Of a stretch of DNA of 64,000 nucleotides, positions 54,352 through 64,000 are shown one piece after another. Every line of letters starts with the position of its first letter. The stretch's first letter is position 1. Origin of the DNA: Proales similis (Eukaryota; Rotifera; Eurotatoria; Ploima; Proalidae); contig JAGVRJ010000005.1 in the NCBI GenBank assembly GCA_019059635.1, forward strand, positions 620,001 to 684,000, in the 5' to 3' direction. Below the pieces are notes generated by a model, which saw only the letters and a program-made list of their open reading frames with translations, searched no databases and was not told the origin of the DNA. The position numbers and the translations under genes were made by a program.

Positions 54352-55976
54352 TTAGATTATTTGAGAAGAGCCACTATGAGAGAAGTAGATGACTGCTCCG
54401 ACCAAATTGACCAGAGAGGCGAGCAAAAACACAGGCGACCATCTTCCGCCGGATTTTGTAACCAGCTCGGCTGTCAACGGTCCCATGAGGACACCTGGTA
54501 TCGTGGCCTTGAGCATAGCATTCAACTGATTCAATTGAGCTACAAGAGCTGGGAAATCATTTCAAGCTTACGATCGTGTTGGAGATTCCAAAGGTAATGG
54601 CACTTTGAGTTGGAGCGACGTCAAGATGATTCGCCAGATGTCCGCACGAGTTGGAAGAAATCAGTGCCATACAAATCGATATTGCTCTAAATTCCCGATT
54701 AGTTTAATTTGACCAATGAGTTGAAATTTGTTTCCTTACAAAATGGCCAATGCCAAATTGTCCAAAGTCATGAAGATGAGAAGAAAAGCGGCAGGACCGA
54801 CCAGACCGATCGTTGTCATTATTCGCCTGACCGAAAGGACAGTCCAGTCGTTTACAATCATCCAGTCGGCGAGATGTCCCGCAACTACAAACAAGTGAAC
54901 TTAAATTGAAATATTAAGAAAACTCTCTGCTTGTCTCACCGATTCCCAGCATTGAGTGCACAACAAACGGAACAGCCGTGAACGAGAGGGCCGTGGCCGA
55001 CACGCCCAGATACTTTGATAAATAGAACGGAAGCCATGTGGTGATGACTGTAGTGGTCCAGCTCATTGCAAAATGCGCGGCGTATATTGACAATAGCTCG
55101 GGATGTTTAAAGTAGTCGATCCATTTGACTCGCGTGTTTTCCTTTCAAACGATTTAAAGGAGACGATGATGGGCTGAGTGCTTGCTTCAGACTGGGAACG
55201 AGTTTATACCTTGGAGGACATGAACATGTAGTTGGCCGCTTCGTCCACGACACGAATCTGCTTGGAGGCCGACAGCCACGCAGCCACCCACAGAAAGCCG
55301 ATTGATCCGAAAATGAAAAACATCCATCTCCAATGAAGATGTGGACAAATCTAAGGAAAATGCTATCACGTCAATCGAGCTAAGCACTCATTTCAGTAAT
55401 TTACTATAGCTGCTACAGTTTGGCCCACACTTCCAAACGAGACCAGATAACTGAACGCTCTTGATCTTTCGTCCACTCGGACGCATGTTGAGAATATTTG
55501 CACTACTGCTGGCAGTCCTGTTTAATAAATACGATTCTAAGCCGGATAGCTCATGGATGTCTATAAGAGTTCACTTACCCAGGCCTTCGGCCATTCCTAA
55601 CGCCATTCGTGAAACAATTATCAAACTGAGCGAGGAAGCGAAAAACGGCGTGAAAAAGGTGAGCAGGGACCAGATCAGCACAGCCAAAGTCAGGACATTC
55701 TTTCCGCCGAATCTTTTCGAAAAACTGCCACCAATGATCTTTCGAAAGATAAATTGAACATTGATTGAAACTCTTTCGCTTGAATAGTCGGCTATATACC
55801 TGGCTGCTGAAATAGCCGATTGGGAAAGCGGATAGGACCCAGCCTTGATAGTGCATGTTCCATCCGTATTCGGGCGCCATTTGAAGCACTGCGACCGGCA
55901 TGATTGCTCTATCGGCCGCATTGATCAGATTTGAAAATGAGCATAGAGCCACAGTCCTGGAAGTGCTAAAAAGCAT
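54352..55976 (-). CDS. Major facilitator transporter, SLC17 (anion:cation symporter)-like
   Basis: Twelve-helix membrane transporter. The N-terminal exon (55,976 leftwards) reads NAADRAIMPVAVLQMAPEYG and GWVLSAFPIGYFSSQ, the first two helices of SLC17-type carriers. The next exons encode FGGKNVLTLAVLIWSLLTF and a SRMALGMAEGLG loop. The last reads LKATIPGVLMGPLTAELVTK and WSPVFLLASLVNLVGAVIYF, as in the last helices of SLC17 members. At least six exons are split by introns of about 45-65 bp; not all junctions were resolved, so the internal structure is approximate. Substrate (phosphate, sialic acid, glutamate or nucleotides) cannot be told. Confidence 0.8.
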
Positions 55977-56414
55977 TCTGGCTCGGCTCTGTTCTCAGTT
56001 CTGTTCTAATTAGTTCAACGAGCTAGTCAGGTCCGTGTTGATTTCTTTGCTTGGGATTAGAATCTGCATTGGAAACACGTCACAACCGAAATGATTATGC
56101 AAAAGAGAGAAATAGAGAGTGAACTAGGCAGCTTGTATTTTGAAAGAAATATCGAGTTCCATTGCACACCTATAATTACATCGTGTTTGACCATCGACTT
56201 GAGTCGAGCAACGATTATTCGATTCGATCAAAAAGCTGATTTCACCAAGCAATCGATGAAAAGGGGGCTTCCCTCTAGGAGCTCGATCCATTTCTAGACA
56301 GAGAACTATGTTCACATTTGTCTGGTTTGATGCATGAGAAGGATTGCACGGCGGTATGCTTGTACGTAGTGAATCAAGAGAGACAGAGAGAGAGCGAAGC
56401 CTCATTCTTCAAAT
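55977..56414. other. Divergent promoter region of the SLC17-like and mL64 genes
   Basis: No gene seen; includes an AGAGAGAGAG-like stretch at about 56,380-56,397 just before the mL64 start. Confidence 0.45.
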
Positions 56415-57373
56415 ATGCTTTGTACATTGAAATTGCATCGAGTGGGCGCGCGAGCCTTCTCGTTCAGCCCTCGAATTTCGGCCGACAAAGGAGTCGAGTC
56501 GGCCAAGTCGACAGATGCGCAGCCGGTCGAAAAGCCTGATGAAGACTTCGAGCTGAGTGTCAACATACCTGAGGCAGAGGAAGCGCTCGAACGAGAGGAA
56601 AAGTTCAAAGAGTTTGTAGAACAGGCGCGCAATGTGAGTCGATTCTCGACCGAGCGAGCTCGACGAAAGTTTAATCGAGAGCCTCCGGTTCGAAACGATC
56701 GATCAGCCGCTTATCTAGACAGCGTCAAATTCATGCAACGACGATATGCTCTGCTTGGCAAGGAGTCAGGAGTTAATCCGGCCATTGGATGGCCTTCTCT
56801 CGATCAACTTCGGCAAACAGTCGCCGAGGAAAAGGAGTATGATTTAACACTTGAGCAAAAGGTTCAAACGATAATCGAACGCAAGCGCGAGCAACTTGAA
56901 GAGCGAAATCGAGAGTAAGTTCAATCCAGTTGACGCTGCCTGTCGCGGCGACAATTATTATTCAAACTTGATTGTTTATTCAAAACTCAGAGTCGAGAGT
57001 GTGGACACAGCTTTGAAGAAAATGCCCAAGCAGGTTGAAAACTACTTCCAGCGTCTGATAAAACGCGAAGAGATCGAAGAAGAGAAGCAAAAGAAGAAGC
57101 AAGAGCTGCTTGACCAGGCGCGTGACTTTTACGGCTATGAAGTCGACCTGAGAGACATAAGGTACGAACCCTAACCAAGCCGATATTTGTTCTTTCTTCG
57201 TCCAATTAGTGCTCATTTTTGTGCCAAACAGAATTCAAGAGATGATGAAAAAGCTGCAGGACGAGAAGAAGGCGGCCGAGAAAGCGAAAAAGAAAGAAGA
57301 AGAGAAGAAAAAGTCGCAAGCGAGTGCTCTTCAGCAAAAGCTCAAGGGCTCGGCAGATTCGGATAAAAAGTGA
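56415..57373 (+). CDS. GADD45GIP1: Mitochondrial ribosomal protein mL64 (CRIF1/GADD45GIP1)
   Basis: Animal-specific subunit of the mitochondrial large ribosomal subunit, near the exit tunnel, needed for insertion of mtDNA-encoded OXPHOS proteins. The N-terminal arginine-rich amphipathic start (MLCTLKLHRVGARAF) fits mitochondrial import. The family pattern is clear: GWPSLDQLRQTVAEEKEYD, MPKQVENYFQRL, LLDQARDFYGYEVDLRDIRY, then a lysine-rich C-terminal helix. Introns at about 56,916-56,990 and 57,164-57,230 are removed. The stop (57,371-57,373) overlaps an AATAAA hexamer. Confidence 0.9.
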
Positions 57374-57916
57374 ATAAATCCCTACTGAACGGATAGCGTT
57401 TATTTGAATAGGCATGGGGTGGGACGAGCATGAGCAGGCGCTTGTTTGCCTAAGCTTGTGTAATTAATTAGAATTTCATGGCCAATTTGATCTTTATTAA
57501 AAAGAAATCAAATTTAAAATTCAAAAACGATGTTCAGCAAAGAGTATTCATTGCAGAGGTAAAAAGGATTGTCAGAAAAGCTTGCCCAACTCACTCGGGC
57601 GCCTCTGGTGTGTTGAGTTTTTTTTGAAACAGACCCTTAACAAATCAATTCTGCATCAAAGCAGGCGTGATGATTGGTTTCTCTCGATCGCTGGTGGTCA
57701 TCGCTCATGTTTATCTGATTTGGCCAGAACGCGGGTGCACTGAAAGAGGATATGCAGCCGACCGGTCTGTTTGCGCAGTAATTATGTTAATTGTTGTTAA
57801 GAATAAAACCAAGAGAAGTGCGTGGGTCACATCTTAAAGGCCAATGAAGAGCAGGAGGGTATTCATTTAATTGATTGTGCCAGATACCTTCTTTCTTTAG
57901 AGAATAGCAGACAAGC
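57374..57916. other. Intergenic region before ZDHHC23
   Basis: No gene seen. A pyrimidine tract with AG (CCTTCTTTCTTTAG) ends near 57,900, about 100 bp before the chosen ATG of the next gene; it may be a 5' UTR splice or trans-splice acceptor. Confidence 0.45.
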
Positions 57917-58000
57917 TTGACATATAGGCATAATGATCGCCGCTCGAAAATTGTCCCTGCTCACTATTTAATAATCACAAATAGCGCAATACCAAACGTG

Positions 58001-59284
58001 ATGGAACAGCATACGAACGTAAACTTGGTAAATTACGAAGACGACCACGAGAACCCGCTGTGCCTGTGTGAGTACTACAACCATGAGAACAAACGAACTC
58101 ATTTGGCCATGTGCTGTTGCAACTGCGACGCATTTGACACTTTGTGCACATCGCTGCTCTGCTGCGATGACAGTCTAGTGCCAGTCCGAGTAGATGACGA
58201 CTCGCTCAAAGGCTTTTTGCAACGACGCAAGCAGTTGTTCATGCAGGCGTGCGAGGAAACGGCCGATCGTATTCGAGTTCCATGCCCCGGAGGCGCCAGA
58301 AGACTCAACTACGACTATCTGCTCTCACTTGTCTGTCTAATGGCCTACTTATACATCGGCAGCCAAGGTCTCTTGTATTCTATACTCTCCATCTTCCTCA
58401 TTCCAGCCGTTCTTTACGTTCGCTTTTTCTGGTCGCGATTCAGCCAATCCAACAATAATTCGTCTGCCCAAAAGCCTCGAGCCCAGATCGCTTATTTCAC
58501 TTTCCTGAACTGCCTTCTTATTATTTGGTATCTATTTAACGACTCGTTGTACATCGAGCTAGAGTTTGTCTTTTCAAAAGTGGACTATTACTATTTCAAT
58601 TTTCTTCTTCTGGCGGCCATAGTGCAGCTTTGGTGCCTTCACAATTCTAACCCTGGCATAGTAGCCAGAGAGACGAGAAAATCGGCCAATCGAAATTCAG
58701 ACGAGAATTACTGTCTTAAATGCGACCGTAAGCGAGACACAAACACGGGACATTGTCCCACGTGCGGCCAATGCATCTACCGCCGGGACCATCACTGCTT
58801 TTGGATCGACAACTGCATCGGCTATTCAAATCATAAATACTTCCTCATCTTTCTCATCTACTTGATTTATTTTTTCACGTATTCACTTCGAGCCATTCAC
58901 ATGCGAATGTCCTTGCTCGAATGCAAGCTGACCGCAATAACCCAAAGCAAGATCGACGACCCTTCATCGTTCAGCTGCCTATTTGACGTCTACTATGCAA
59001 ACAGCAATCGCTCCGTTCTGACCCTAATGTTCATTCAGCTCATACCAGTTGTGATTTACCTCTTTCTAATAACCATTCAGCAGATACTTTTGATCAGCAT
59101 TGACAAAACGCAGCAAGATCTGTACCGAATATCGCAGAGAAATTACAAGTTCTCACTGCTCGTCTACATCGCCAACAGTATTCGCTTCAAGTCCGCTTTG
59201 ACCAATCTGACTCGATTTGTATTCAAATGTCGAAACGCCGGAGATTTCAGTCAGCTGTCCCAAGGCGACGATCACGTTGTTTGA
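58001..59284 (+). CDS. ZDHHC23: Palmitoyltransferase ZDHHC23-like
   Basis: Protein S-acyltransferase in Golgi/plasma membranes. The N-terminal block PLCLCEYYNHENKRTHLAMCCCNC and ADRIRVPCPGGARRLN match ZDHHC23, separating it from other DHHC enzymes. Four to six hydrophobic helices flank the cysteine-rich domain CLKCDRKRDTNTGHCPTCG...YRRDHHCFWIDNCIGYSNH, whose DHHC cysteine is the acyl acceptor. I chose ATG 58,001 because it puts the CEY block at the usual distance from the start; the ORF is open to an ATG at 57,917. There are no introns in the coding region. It appears complete. Confidence 0.93.
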   Translation: MEQHTNVNLVNYEDDHENPLCLCEYYNHENKRTHLAMCCCNCDAFDTLCTSLLCCDDSLVPVRVDDDSLKGFLQRRKQLFMQACEETADRIRVPCPGGARRLNYDYLLSLVCLMAYLYIGSQGLLYSILSIFLIPAVLYVRFFWSRFSQSNNNSSAQKPRAQIAYFTFLNCLLIIWYLFNDSLYIELEFVFSKVDYYYFNFLLLAAIVQLWCLHNSNPGIVARETRKSANRNSDENYCLKCDRKRDTNTGHCPTCGQCIYRRDHHCFWIDNCIGYSNHKYFLIFLIYLIYFFTYSLRAIHMRMSLLECKLTAITQSKIDDPSSFSCLFDVYYANSNRSVLTLMFIQLIPVVIYLFLITIQQILLISIDKTQQDLYRISQRNYKFSLLVYIANSIRFKSALTNLTRFVFKCRNAGDFSQLSQGDDHVV

Positions 59285-59609
59285 TTTGAACATTTTTTAA
59301 ATTAAATCCTTAGCCTTTGAATTTGCTGTGTTCTCCTGCTTTTTTAAACCGTCTCGGCTCAGAATTGAAGCGAGAAAAATAAAAAATTTGGGAGCATTCA
59401 GCCATCCATTGTGCACATCACTGACAATCCTTGCAATGAGATAATCATTTAAACTGAATTCAATTGTCAAAGTTGATCTGCAACTTGGTCAGTTGGATCG
59501 AGTTGGAAAAACTGCATAATCTCTTGGGACCAGTTGTTCCGTCAGATTGGAGATATATTGAAAATATTGCGTTAAGATTGGAGGCTGTAAGAAATTCGCG
59601 CCGCTCTGG
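59285..59609. other. Spacer between ZDHHC23 and BORCS6
   Basis: 3' UTR of ZDHHC23 with AATAAA near 59,378-59,383, then the BORCS6 5' region. No gene seen. Confidence 0.45.
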
Positions 59610-60164
59610 ATGAAAATGAACTCATGGGACGAGATTAAATCGCTTAACAGCACTAATTCATCAACGCAGAACGGTAAGACGAGCGAGGAAAACAAACGAT
59701 TGAGAGATCGAGTGCTAAAATGAAAAATAAAAGAACCAGCCGATTCAAGAGGCAAATTCAGAGAGCTGCCCAGAATAGATCCGAACGGTAAGCGATGATT
59801 GATAAGAATATTCTAATTTTAAAATCGCAGACAAGCAACAAGCCGATAAATATAAAACTGATTGAATTTAGCCATATTGGAGATCGAAAGAGAAGCGACC
59901 ATAGTTGCGCGAGACTTTTGCCGTCTGAGCAAGAGCTTGCAACAGTCACTGCACCAGATATCAGCGTCAAGTGTGTGCTGTATGCAAACATACGAAGAGT
60001 CAGTGCAGAAAGTGTGCAAATCTGTCGATGAGTGCGTGAAAGAAAAAGAGCTGCTCTTGCAAAAAGTAAAGCAACTGAATCAGGCAATGCAGCCTGTTTA
60101 CGGCCTACAGGAGAAGATTGACACCATAAAGACGGTGCTCGGCTCGCTTGAAAGTCAAATTTGA
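59610..60164 (+). CDS. BORCS6: BORC subunit BORCS6 (lyspersin)
   Basis: Subunit of BORC, which recruits ARL8 to lysosomes and directs their movement. Three exons: 59,610-about 59,672 (MKMNSWDEIKSLNSTNSS), about 59,735-59,788 (EPADSRGKFRELPRIDPN), and about 59,873-60,164. The last exon holds the conserved C-terminal domain: ARDFCRLSKSLQQSLHQISA, CMQTYEESVQKVCKSVDE, and LNQAMQPVYGLQEKIDTIKT. The second intron (about 84 bp) removes stops otherwise in frame. It lacks the long disordered N-terminal region of vertebrate BORCS6. Two nearby ATGs (59,610 and 59,616) are both possible starts. Confidence 0.85.
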
Positions 60165-60375
60165 TCCAACTCTTCGGAATCAATTCACTTATTTATTCAA
60201 ATAATTTCTATTTGATACTGAATTTCAAAGCACCTGTTCAACAACGAAATAAAGAATAGAACGCAAAAGAAAGAGAATTGAGTTTATTATTTCATCAGCA
60301 CGTTCGCTTCTGCTTTTCCTCACATTTGCTCCTGTTTATTATTCCATCAAGTTCCGAAATTATCGCGTTCGAATC

Positions 60376-62535
60376 ATGCCGAGTTTTATTAAGTACTTGA
60401 TCGCATTCATGTCGATTGTCGGCCTAACAAGGTCACAGTCGTCTCCGTTTGACTTTGACTCGACTAGTATCTCAACAGTCGATTACTCATGCAAAGGAGA
60501 CGACTTGTTTAATACTCCAGGAGTGGTCCAGTCCGTTATTTCCTCGCCCATCTCATCAAGTGATCAGGCGAGTAAAAACGGCTCTCTTTCATTTGATTTG
60601 AATTCGACCGAGCAGCCGATTGAGGTCATATTTAGTTTGGACCGGAATTACACGATTTGCTGTTTTTCGATTCGACCAACGATTCAAGACGCTCTCTCGC
60701 TCAATTATTCTCTTTCTGTTTCTGATTCGTCCGAGCAGCAAAATGTCCAGTTTAGCTCAAGTGACCCAATAATGAATTTGGAATCTACCAAGCCCACTGG
60801 CTTTCTTATCAGGACCCAAATTCAACTCATGAGCAATAGTTCATCTGCCTCGGTTTCAATTGAGTTCAAGCTCTTTTCATGCGATAAGTTAATCGCTCAA
60901 AGCTCTACTACAAGTTCAGATTCGACGCCAACTGGACAAGAATCAACTCGAATATTGCAGCCGACTCAAAGCAAGAAGCCGGAAATATCGAGCGAAACGA
61001 TTGAGTTGCTCAAGCCGCAGAATCGTTCCTATTCTTTCGCTGAGCTTGGCCAGCTGCCGTGCAAGCAAGACAAAGACTGCAGCAGTGCTTTTGGCGATTA
61101 CAACATGAGATGCAGCTTTCAGGTGTGCATCTGCCAGCTGGGCTACCGTATCGTTCAAGATTCGAGTTTAGTCGTAAAATGCATCAAAGCGAGTCGAGGC
61201 GCCACATTTCGATCACCGCTCAACTGCTCAGCTCCCAACTGCGAGCTCCAACTCAATTTCTATTATTTCGAATCTGAACCGCGCCCGCTCGTTTCCCTCT
61301 CAGTAGTCAACGATCAATATTTTCATTTAAACGAGTATTTCGAGCTGAACACCACTCAAGGCCGACTGAGATTTTTTATGGACGACAACGATCAGATGAG
61401 ATTGATACTCATGGATCAGTTGGATCAAATATTCCGACAGCTGACTCAGCGTCGTAGAAGAAGTCTAGCGCCCGGCGAGACGGGTGGCAGTGAATCGCAA
61501 GCAGTTAAAAGTCTATATGAACGCTCGATAAGAACCAGGCGCTACGTGATAAGTGCGCTCGCGTCGGCGATCATCATGCGCGAAAAGCTTAGCGAGCTTG
61601 TCATGATCTATGATTTTGAAGAAGCCGAACGAGTAAAGAGTTTGATACGAACCTTCAGCTACACGCGTGCAAACTTGACTTATTACCACATCGAGTTCGG
61701 AGAAGAGTTTTCAAAAGCTTTAATGTCCGCGGCTGATGCCATTGCGTCGGATCGCATCTGCAGTTCAATGAGCTTGCGCAAAAGCAACTTCATTCAGATA
61801 AATTTGAGCAGCCAGAAGCAAATGTCCATCTTTTTTGATAACAAGCCCTTGCAACGCTACGATGGTCTTTCCTTTTGCATTCCTCCTTCGACTACGTCAA
61901 ACATTCAATGCCAGAACGGTATAAGTCTGAGCACTGTGAGCTTTTCGTCGAACGCCACAAGCAGTTCTATTTGTGAATGCATGGACGGCTTCTACGGACC
62001 ATTGTGTGATAAACAAGACCCTTGCTTCAGACTAGATAAAGTAAAACTCAAAAATGGCACCGACTTTCAAATGGTGCGTCTGAACAAGCTTTGTTTAAAT
62101 GACGGCCTGTGTACGCTGGCTCCAGCTAGCGAGTTTTATCGGTCTAAAACCGGAAAAGACGTTATGCCCGTGTGTGTCTGCAAGCCGCAATACGAGGGCC
62201 GTAAATGTGAAATCAATCAGGACGGATGTGAGTTTCCGTTCTTATATGGAAACAAGTTTTACAACAAGTGTCTGATCGATCCGACCAGTGGCCAGCCTTG
62301 GTGTGCCACCCGATTCAGGGACTATAATAAGTACCAAAGTTCGGGAAGCTGTAAAAACATTCCGTGCAAAACTCCCTTCAAATATGAATCCAATCTTTTC
62401 TTCCAAGCTTGCATACCCAAAGACTACAGGGATGCTCAAGGCAACTATCAGAAGCTCATTTGTAGTCTGTCCAGAAACTTTGATCTCTATCGATCTTGGA
62501 AATTCTGCGAGCTTTCTGATCTCAATAAAATTTAA
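60376..62535 (+). CDS. Secreted EGF-like/FN2 (kringle-like) protein, 719 aa
   Basis: Large secreted protein encoded by a single exon. The signal peptide MPSFIKYLIAFMSIVGLTRS is followed by a beta-rich N-terminal region with many N-glycosylation sequons (residues 20-170), a serine/threonine linker, a cysteine-rich segment CKQDKDCSSAFGDYNMRCSF at about 230, a basic RRRRS (about residue 358) that may be a proprotein convertase site, an EGF-like repeat (CECMDGFYGPLC, about 535-550), another (CVCKPQYEGRKC, about 597-608), then an FN2-type module (CEFPFLYGNKFYNKC...QPWCATRF, about 616-660). A second partial FN2-like module follows (CKTPFKYESNLFFQAC). No membrane span. Overall architecture not recognised; adhesion or extracellular-matrix role is inference. 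Confidence 0.85.
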   Translation: MPSFIKYLIAFMSIVGLTRSQSSPFDFDSTSISTVDYSCKGDDLFNTPGVVQSVISSPISSSDQASKNGSLSFDLNSTEQPIEVIFSLDRNYTICCFSIRPTIQDALSLNYSLSVSDSSEQQNVQFSSSDPIMNLESTKPTGFLIRTQIQLMSNSSSASVSIEFKLFSCDKLIAQSSTTSSDSTPTGQESTRILQPTQSKKPEISSETIELLKPQNRSYSFAELGQLPCKQDKDCSSAFGDYNMRCSFQVCICQLGYRIVQDSSLVVKCIKASRGATFRSPLNCSAPNCELQLNFYYFESEPRPLVSLSVVNDQYFHLNEYFELNTTQGRLRFFMDDNDQMRLILMDQLDQIFRQLTQRRRRSLAPGETGGSESQAVKSLYERSIRTRRYVISALASAIIMREKLSELVMIYDFEEAERVKSLIRTFSYTRANLTYYHIEFGEEFSKALMSAADAIASDRICSSMSLRKSNFIQINLSSQKQMSIFFDNKPLQRYDGLSFCIPPSTTSNIQCQNGISLSTVSFSSNATSSSICECMDGFYGPLCDKQDPCFRLDKVKLKNGTDFQMVRLNKLCLNDGLCTLAPASEFYRSKTGKDVMPVCVCKPQYEGRKCEINQDGCEFPFLYGNKFYNKCLIDPTSGQPWCATRFRDYNKYQSSGSCKNIPCKTPFKYESNLFFQACIPKDYRDAQGNYQKLICSLSRNFDLYRSWKFCELSDLNKI

Positions 62536-62874
62536 CTTTAAAGCGCTTTATTTATCTATTCAAAGACCCGATTGCGAGTGTATGCTTTGATAAGATTTCA
62601 AATGTCCATATGCAGAGTCAGTTGGAAAGAACTTGTCGAAGCGTTTGGTCGAAAAGCTTTCGAAAGTGATCAAAATGAAAAGATTCTATCGGCTACCATG
62701 TTTGTGCTGTGCTAGATAAAACCCGAGAAATGAAAGCAGCTCTACGTTACCAGCTTCAGAAAGGTCAAAGAGAGTTTTTGAATCACCTTTATGATGCTTT
62801 TCTAAATAAAGCTCAAAAGCCTGCATCAAGCTAACTAGGATCTTGACAAATATTTTAAAAGCATTTGATTTAGT
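62536..62874. other. Convergent spacer
   Basis: 3' ends of the EGF/FN2 gene and the acyltransferase-like gene meet here. No gene recognised. Confidence 0.45.
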
Positions 62875-64000
62875 CTATTCGGCAAGAACTCGACTGATAG
62901 TTTCATCCACATAACTATGAAACTTTTCAAAGTAGGGCGAGGCAAAGCAAGCAGCGTTTGCGCCCAGCTGTACCATCACCTGATTATTCCAGAATATCAA
63001 GTGATTGGCTATTGCCGGAGAAATGGCAGGTTCAACTTGAAGACAGTCGACACAGTATAGCTCGGTAAGTTTAAGCGGACTCTCTGAAGCCTCCATCATA
63101 TCGTCCACGAACTTTCCGAGATTGCTCAGGGCCATGTCGGCTACTGTATGGCCTTGGAGAAGCTCGATGGCTTGTTCGTTAGTCTCAGTCTTATAGTAGG
63201 CTTCGTTAAACTCTTCAATTTCGGGAGGATAGTGAGAACTAGAAAACAGGCTGCCTGTTTCGGTGGAAACATTTTTTTGAATCAGCTTGTGAATGTACGC
63301 AGCATCTTTCCAAAAATTGTCAAACTCGCCAAATTCACCGGCCTCGGTTGACGTTGTGATCATTGTTGTGTGAAATCTGCAGTGGGAAGGACTCAGAGGC
63401 GGATCATAGCGTACACGAAGACTAATCGGTACGAGAAGAGAAACACGCTTCGGAAACTCAACTGCGCTCTCGTCGTAGACTTTTTTCAAAGCATAGAACA
63501 AAGCTGCATAAAAGAAACCAGTGAGACGAACTCCGTGCTGGCGACTCTTGCTGATTATCTTCTCGGTGAGCTCGGCGTTGATCGGATAGAGCTTGAGGAG
63601 GAATCCGCTCTCCTTCGGACATTTAAACTTGTCGTCGAGCACAAACTTGGCCTTTTCCTGTTTGCTGAGCGCTTCTATGTGCGCCCGGTGCTCCTCTTTG
63701 AACAACTGTGACCTTTCGCAGTGAACGTACATGTTCTCCGAGGGCGACAGGCTCTCGGTCATCTCTTTGCAGGTCTGGCCGGTCAGCATAGCGTTGAGGA
63801 TGTTGGTGATCTCAATCACCAGCGCAGTGGTGTTGAGTCCATCGGTGATGGCGATGTTCACGCACAAGTTCAGCATGTAGCCGGTGGTGAACGGGATGCA
63901 CTGGAGTCGCCAGAGGAACTTGGTCGGGTCTTGGATCGGAAAGAAGATGACGTTGTACTTGCAGGCCTCGGCCACAAAGGCATCGCGATCAAAGTCGCGC
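62875..64000 (-). CDS. Condensation-domain/alcohol acyltransferase-like protein (5' end outside window)
   Basis: Open to the right edge of the window, so the N terminus is missing; the frame continues past 63,975 with no start. The C-terminal about 375 residues have the two-lobed CoA-dependent acyltransferase fold pattern: CVNIAITDGLNTTALVIEI near the visible start, LTGFFYAALFYALKKV, VSLLVPISLRVRYDPPLSPS and MALSNLGKFVD. The position of the HHxxxDG active-site motif reads NIAITDG, so both histidines appear replaced, which would argue against normal acyl transfer. Related proteins are alcohol acetyltransferases, PapA-like enzymes and stand-alone condensation domains. No intron in the visible part. 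Confidence 0.65.
   Translation of the reverse strand, partial: RDFDRDAFVAEACKYNVIFFPIQDPTKFLWRLQCIPFTTGYMLNLCVNIAITDGLNTTALVIEITNILNAMLTGQTCKEMTESLSPSENMYVHCERSQLFKEEHRAHIEALSKQEKAKFVLDDKFKCPKESGFLLKLYPINAELTEKIISKSRQHGVRLTGFFYAALFYALKKVYDESAVEFPKRVSLLVPISLRVRYDPPLSPSHCRFHTTMITTSTEAGEFGEFDNFWKDAAYIHKLIQKNVSTETGSLFSSSHYPPEIEEFNEAYYKTETNEQAIELLQGHTVADMALSNLGKFVDDMMEASESPLKLTELYCVDCLQVEPAISPAIANHLIFWNNQVMVQLGANAACFASPYFEKFHSYVDETISRVLAE

Noticed and set aside
1-64000. tRNA or rRNA genes
   Set aside because: No cloverleaf with proper A and B boxes or rRNA-like sequence was recognised by eye; a covariance-model scan would be decisive.

Overview
This is eukaryotic DNA from an animal with a compact genome. 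Most protein genes are cut by short GT-AG introns of about 40-95 bp, neighbouring genes are often only 100-600 bp apart, and several families are animal-specific or bilaterian in character (mL64/CRIF1, BORCS6, LAMTOR2, COMMD7, ZDHHC23, a Lines homologue). An axonemal dynein heavy chain implies motile cilia or flagellated sperm. I cannot name the species. A small-bodied invertebrate with a reduced genome is an inference.

Layout. 1-12,839 (minus): most of an axonemal dynein heavy chain, cut off at the left edge inside AAA6. 13.6-20.7 kb (plus): a tight same-strand run of a WSC-domain membrane protein, a small secreted peptide, a Lines-like protein, a second small secreted peptide with the same exon design, and the MTR4 RNA helicase. 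21.2-23.8 kb: an SDR16C-like dehydrogenase, LAMTOR2 (Ragulator) and ALG14 (N-glycan synthesis). 24-37 kb: a nest of mobile elements. 37.9-48.8 kb: TLCD4-like protein, proteasome subunit PSMD6, a small acidic secreted protein, ATP synthase gamma facing the mitochondrial phosphate carrier across a shared 562-bp promoter region, COMMD7, and a DD3-3-like secreted protein. 50-64 kb: a 19-finger C2H2 protein, an SLC17-like transporter, mL64/CRIF1, ZDHHC23, BORCS6, a secreted EGF/FN2 protein, and a condensation-domain-like acyltransferase running off the right edge.

The mobile-element nest is the most unusual part. A complete 7,589-bp Ty3/gypsy-type element (28,577-36,165, minus strand) has 358-bp LTRs that read as identical, a 4-bp target duplication (AGAT), a primer site matching initiator tRNA-Met, and a polypurine tract. 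It carries one uninterrupted 2,098-codon ORF with Gag, protease, reverse transcriptase, RNase H, integrase, a chromodomain and then an envelope-like membrane glycoprotein region. A separate 143-codon ORF of unknown function follows it. This element sits inside an older, broken Tc1-like transposase gene. Next to it lie fragments of a KRBA2/SCAND3-type integrase LTR element with its own short LTRs, and a LINE fragment with a (CTAAA)n tail.

Possible functional links: ATP synthase gamma and the phosphate carrier work together in oxidative phosphorylation and share a promoter region holding a perfect CRE palindrome; LAMTOR2 and BORCS6 both act on lysosomes but are far apart here; the two short secreted peptides flanking the Lines gene look like diverged paralogues.
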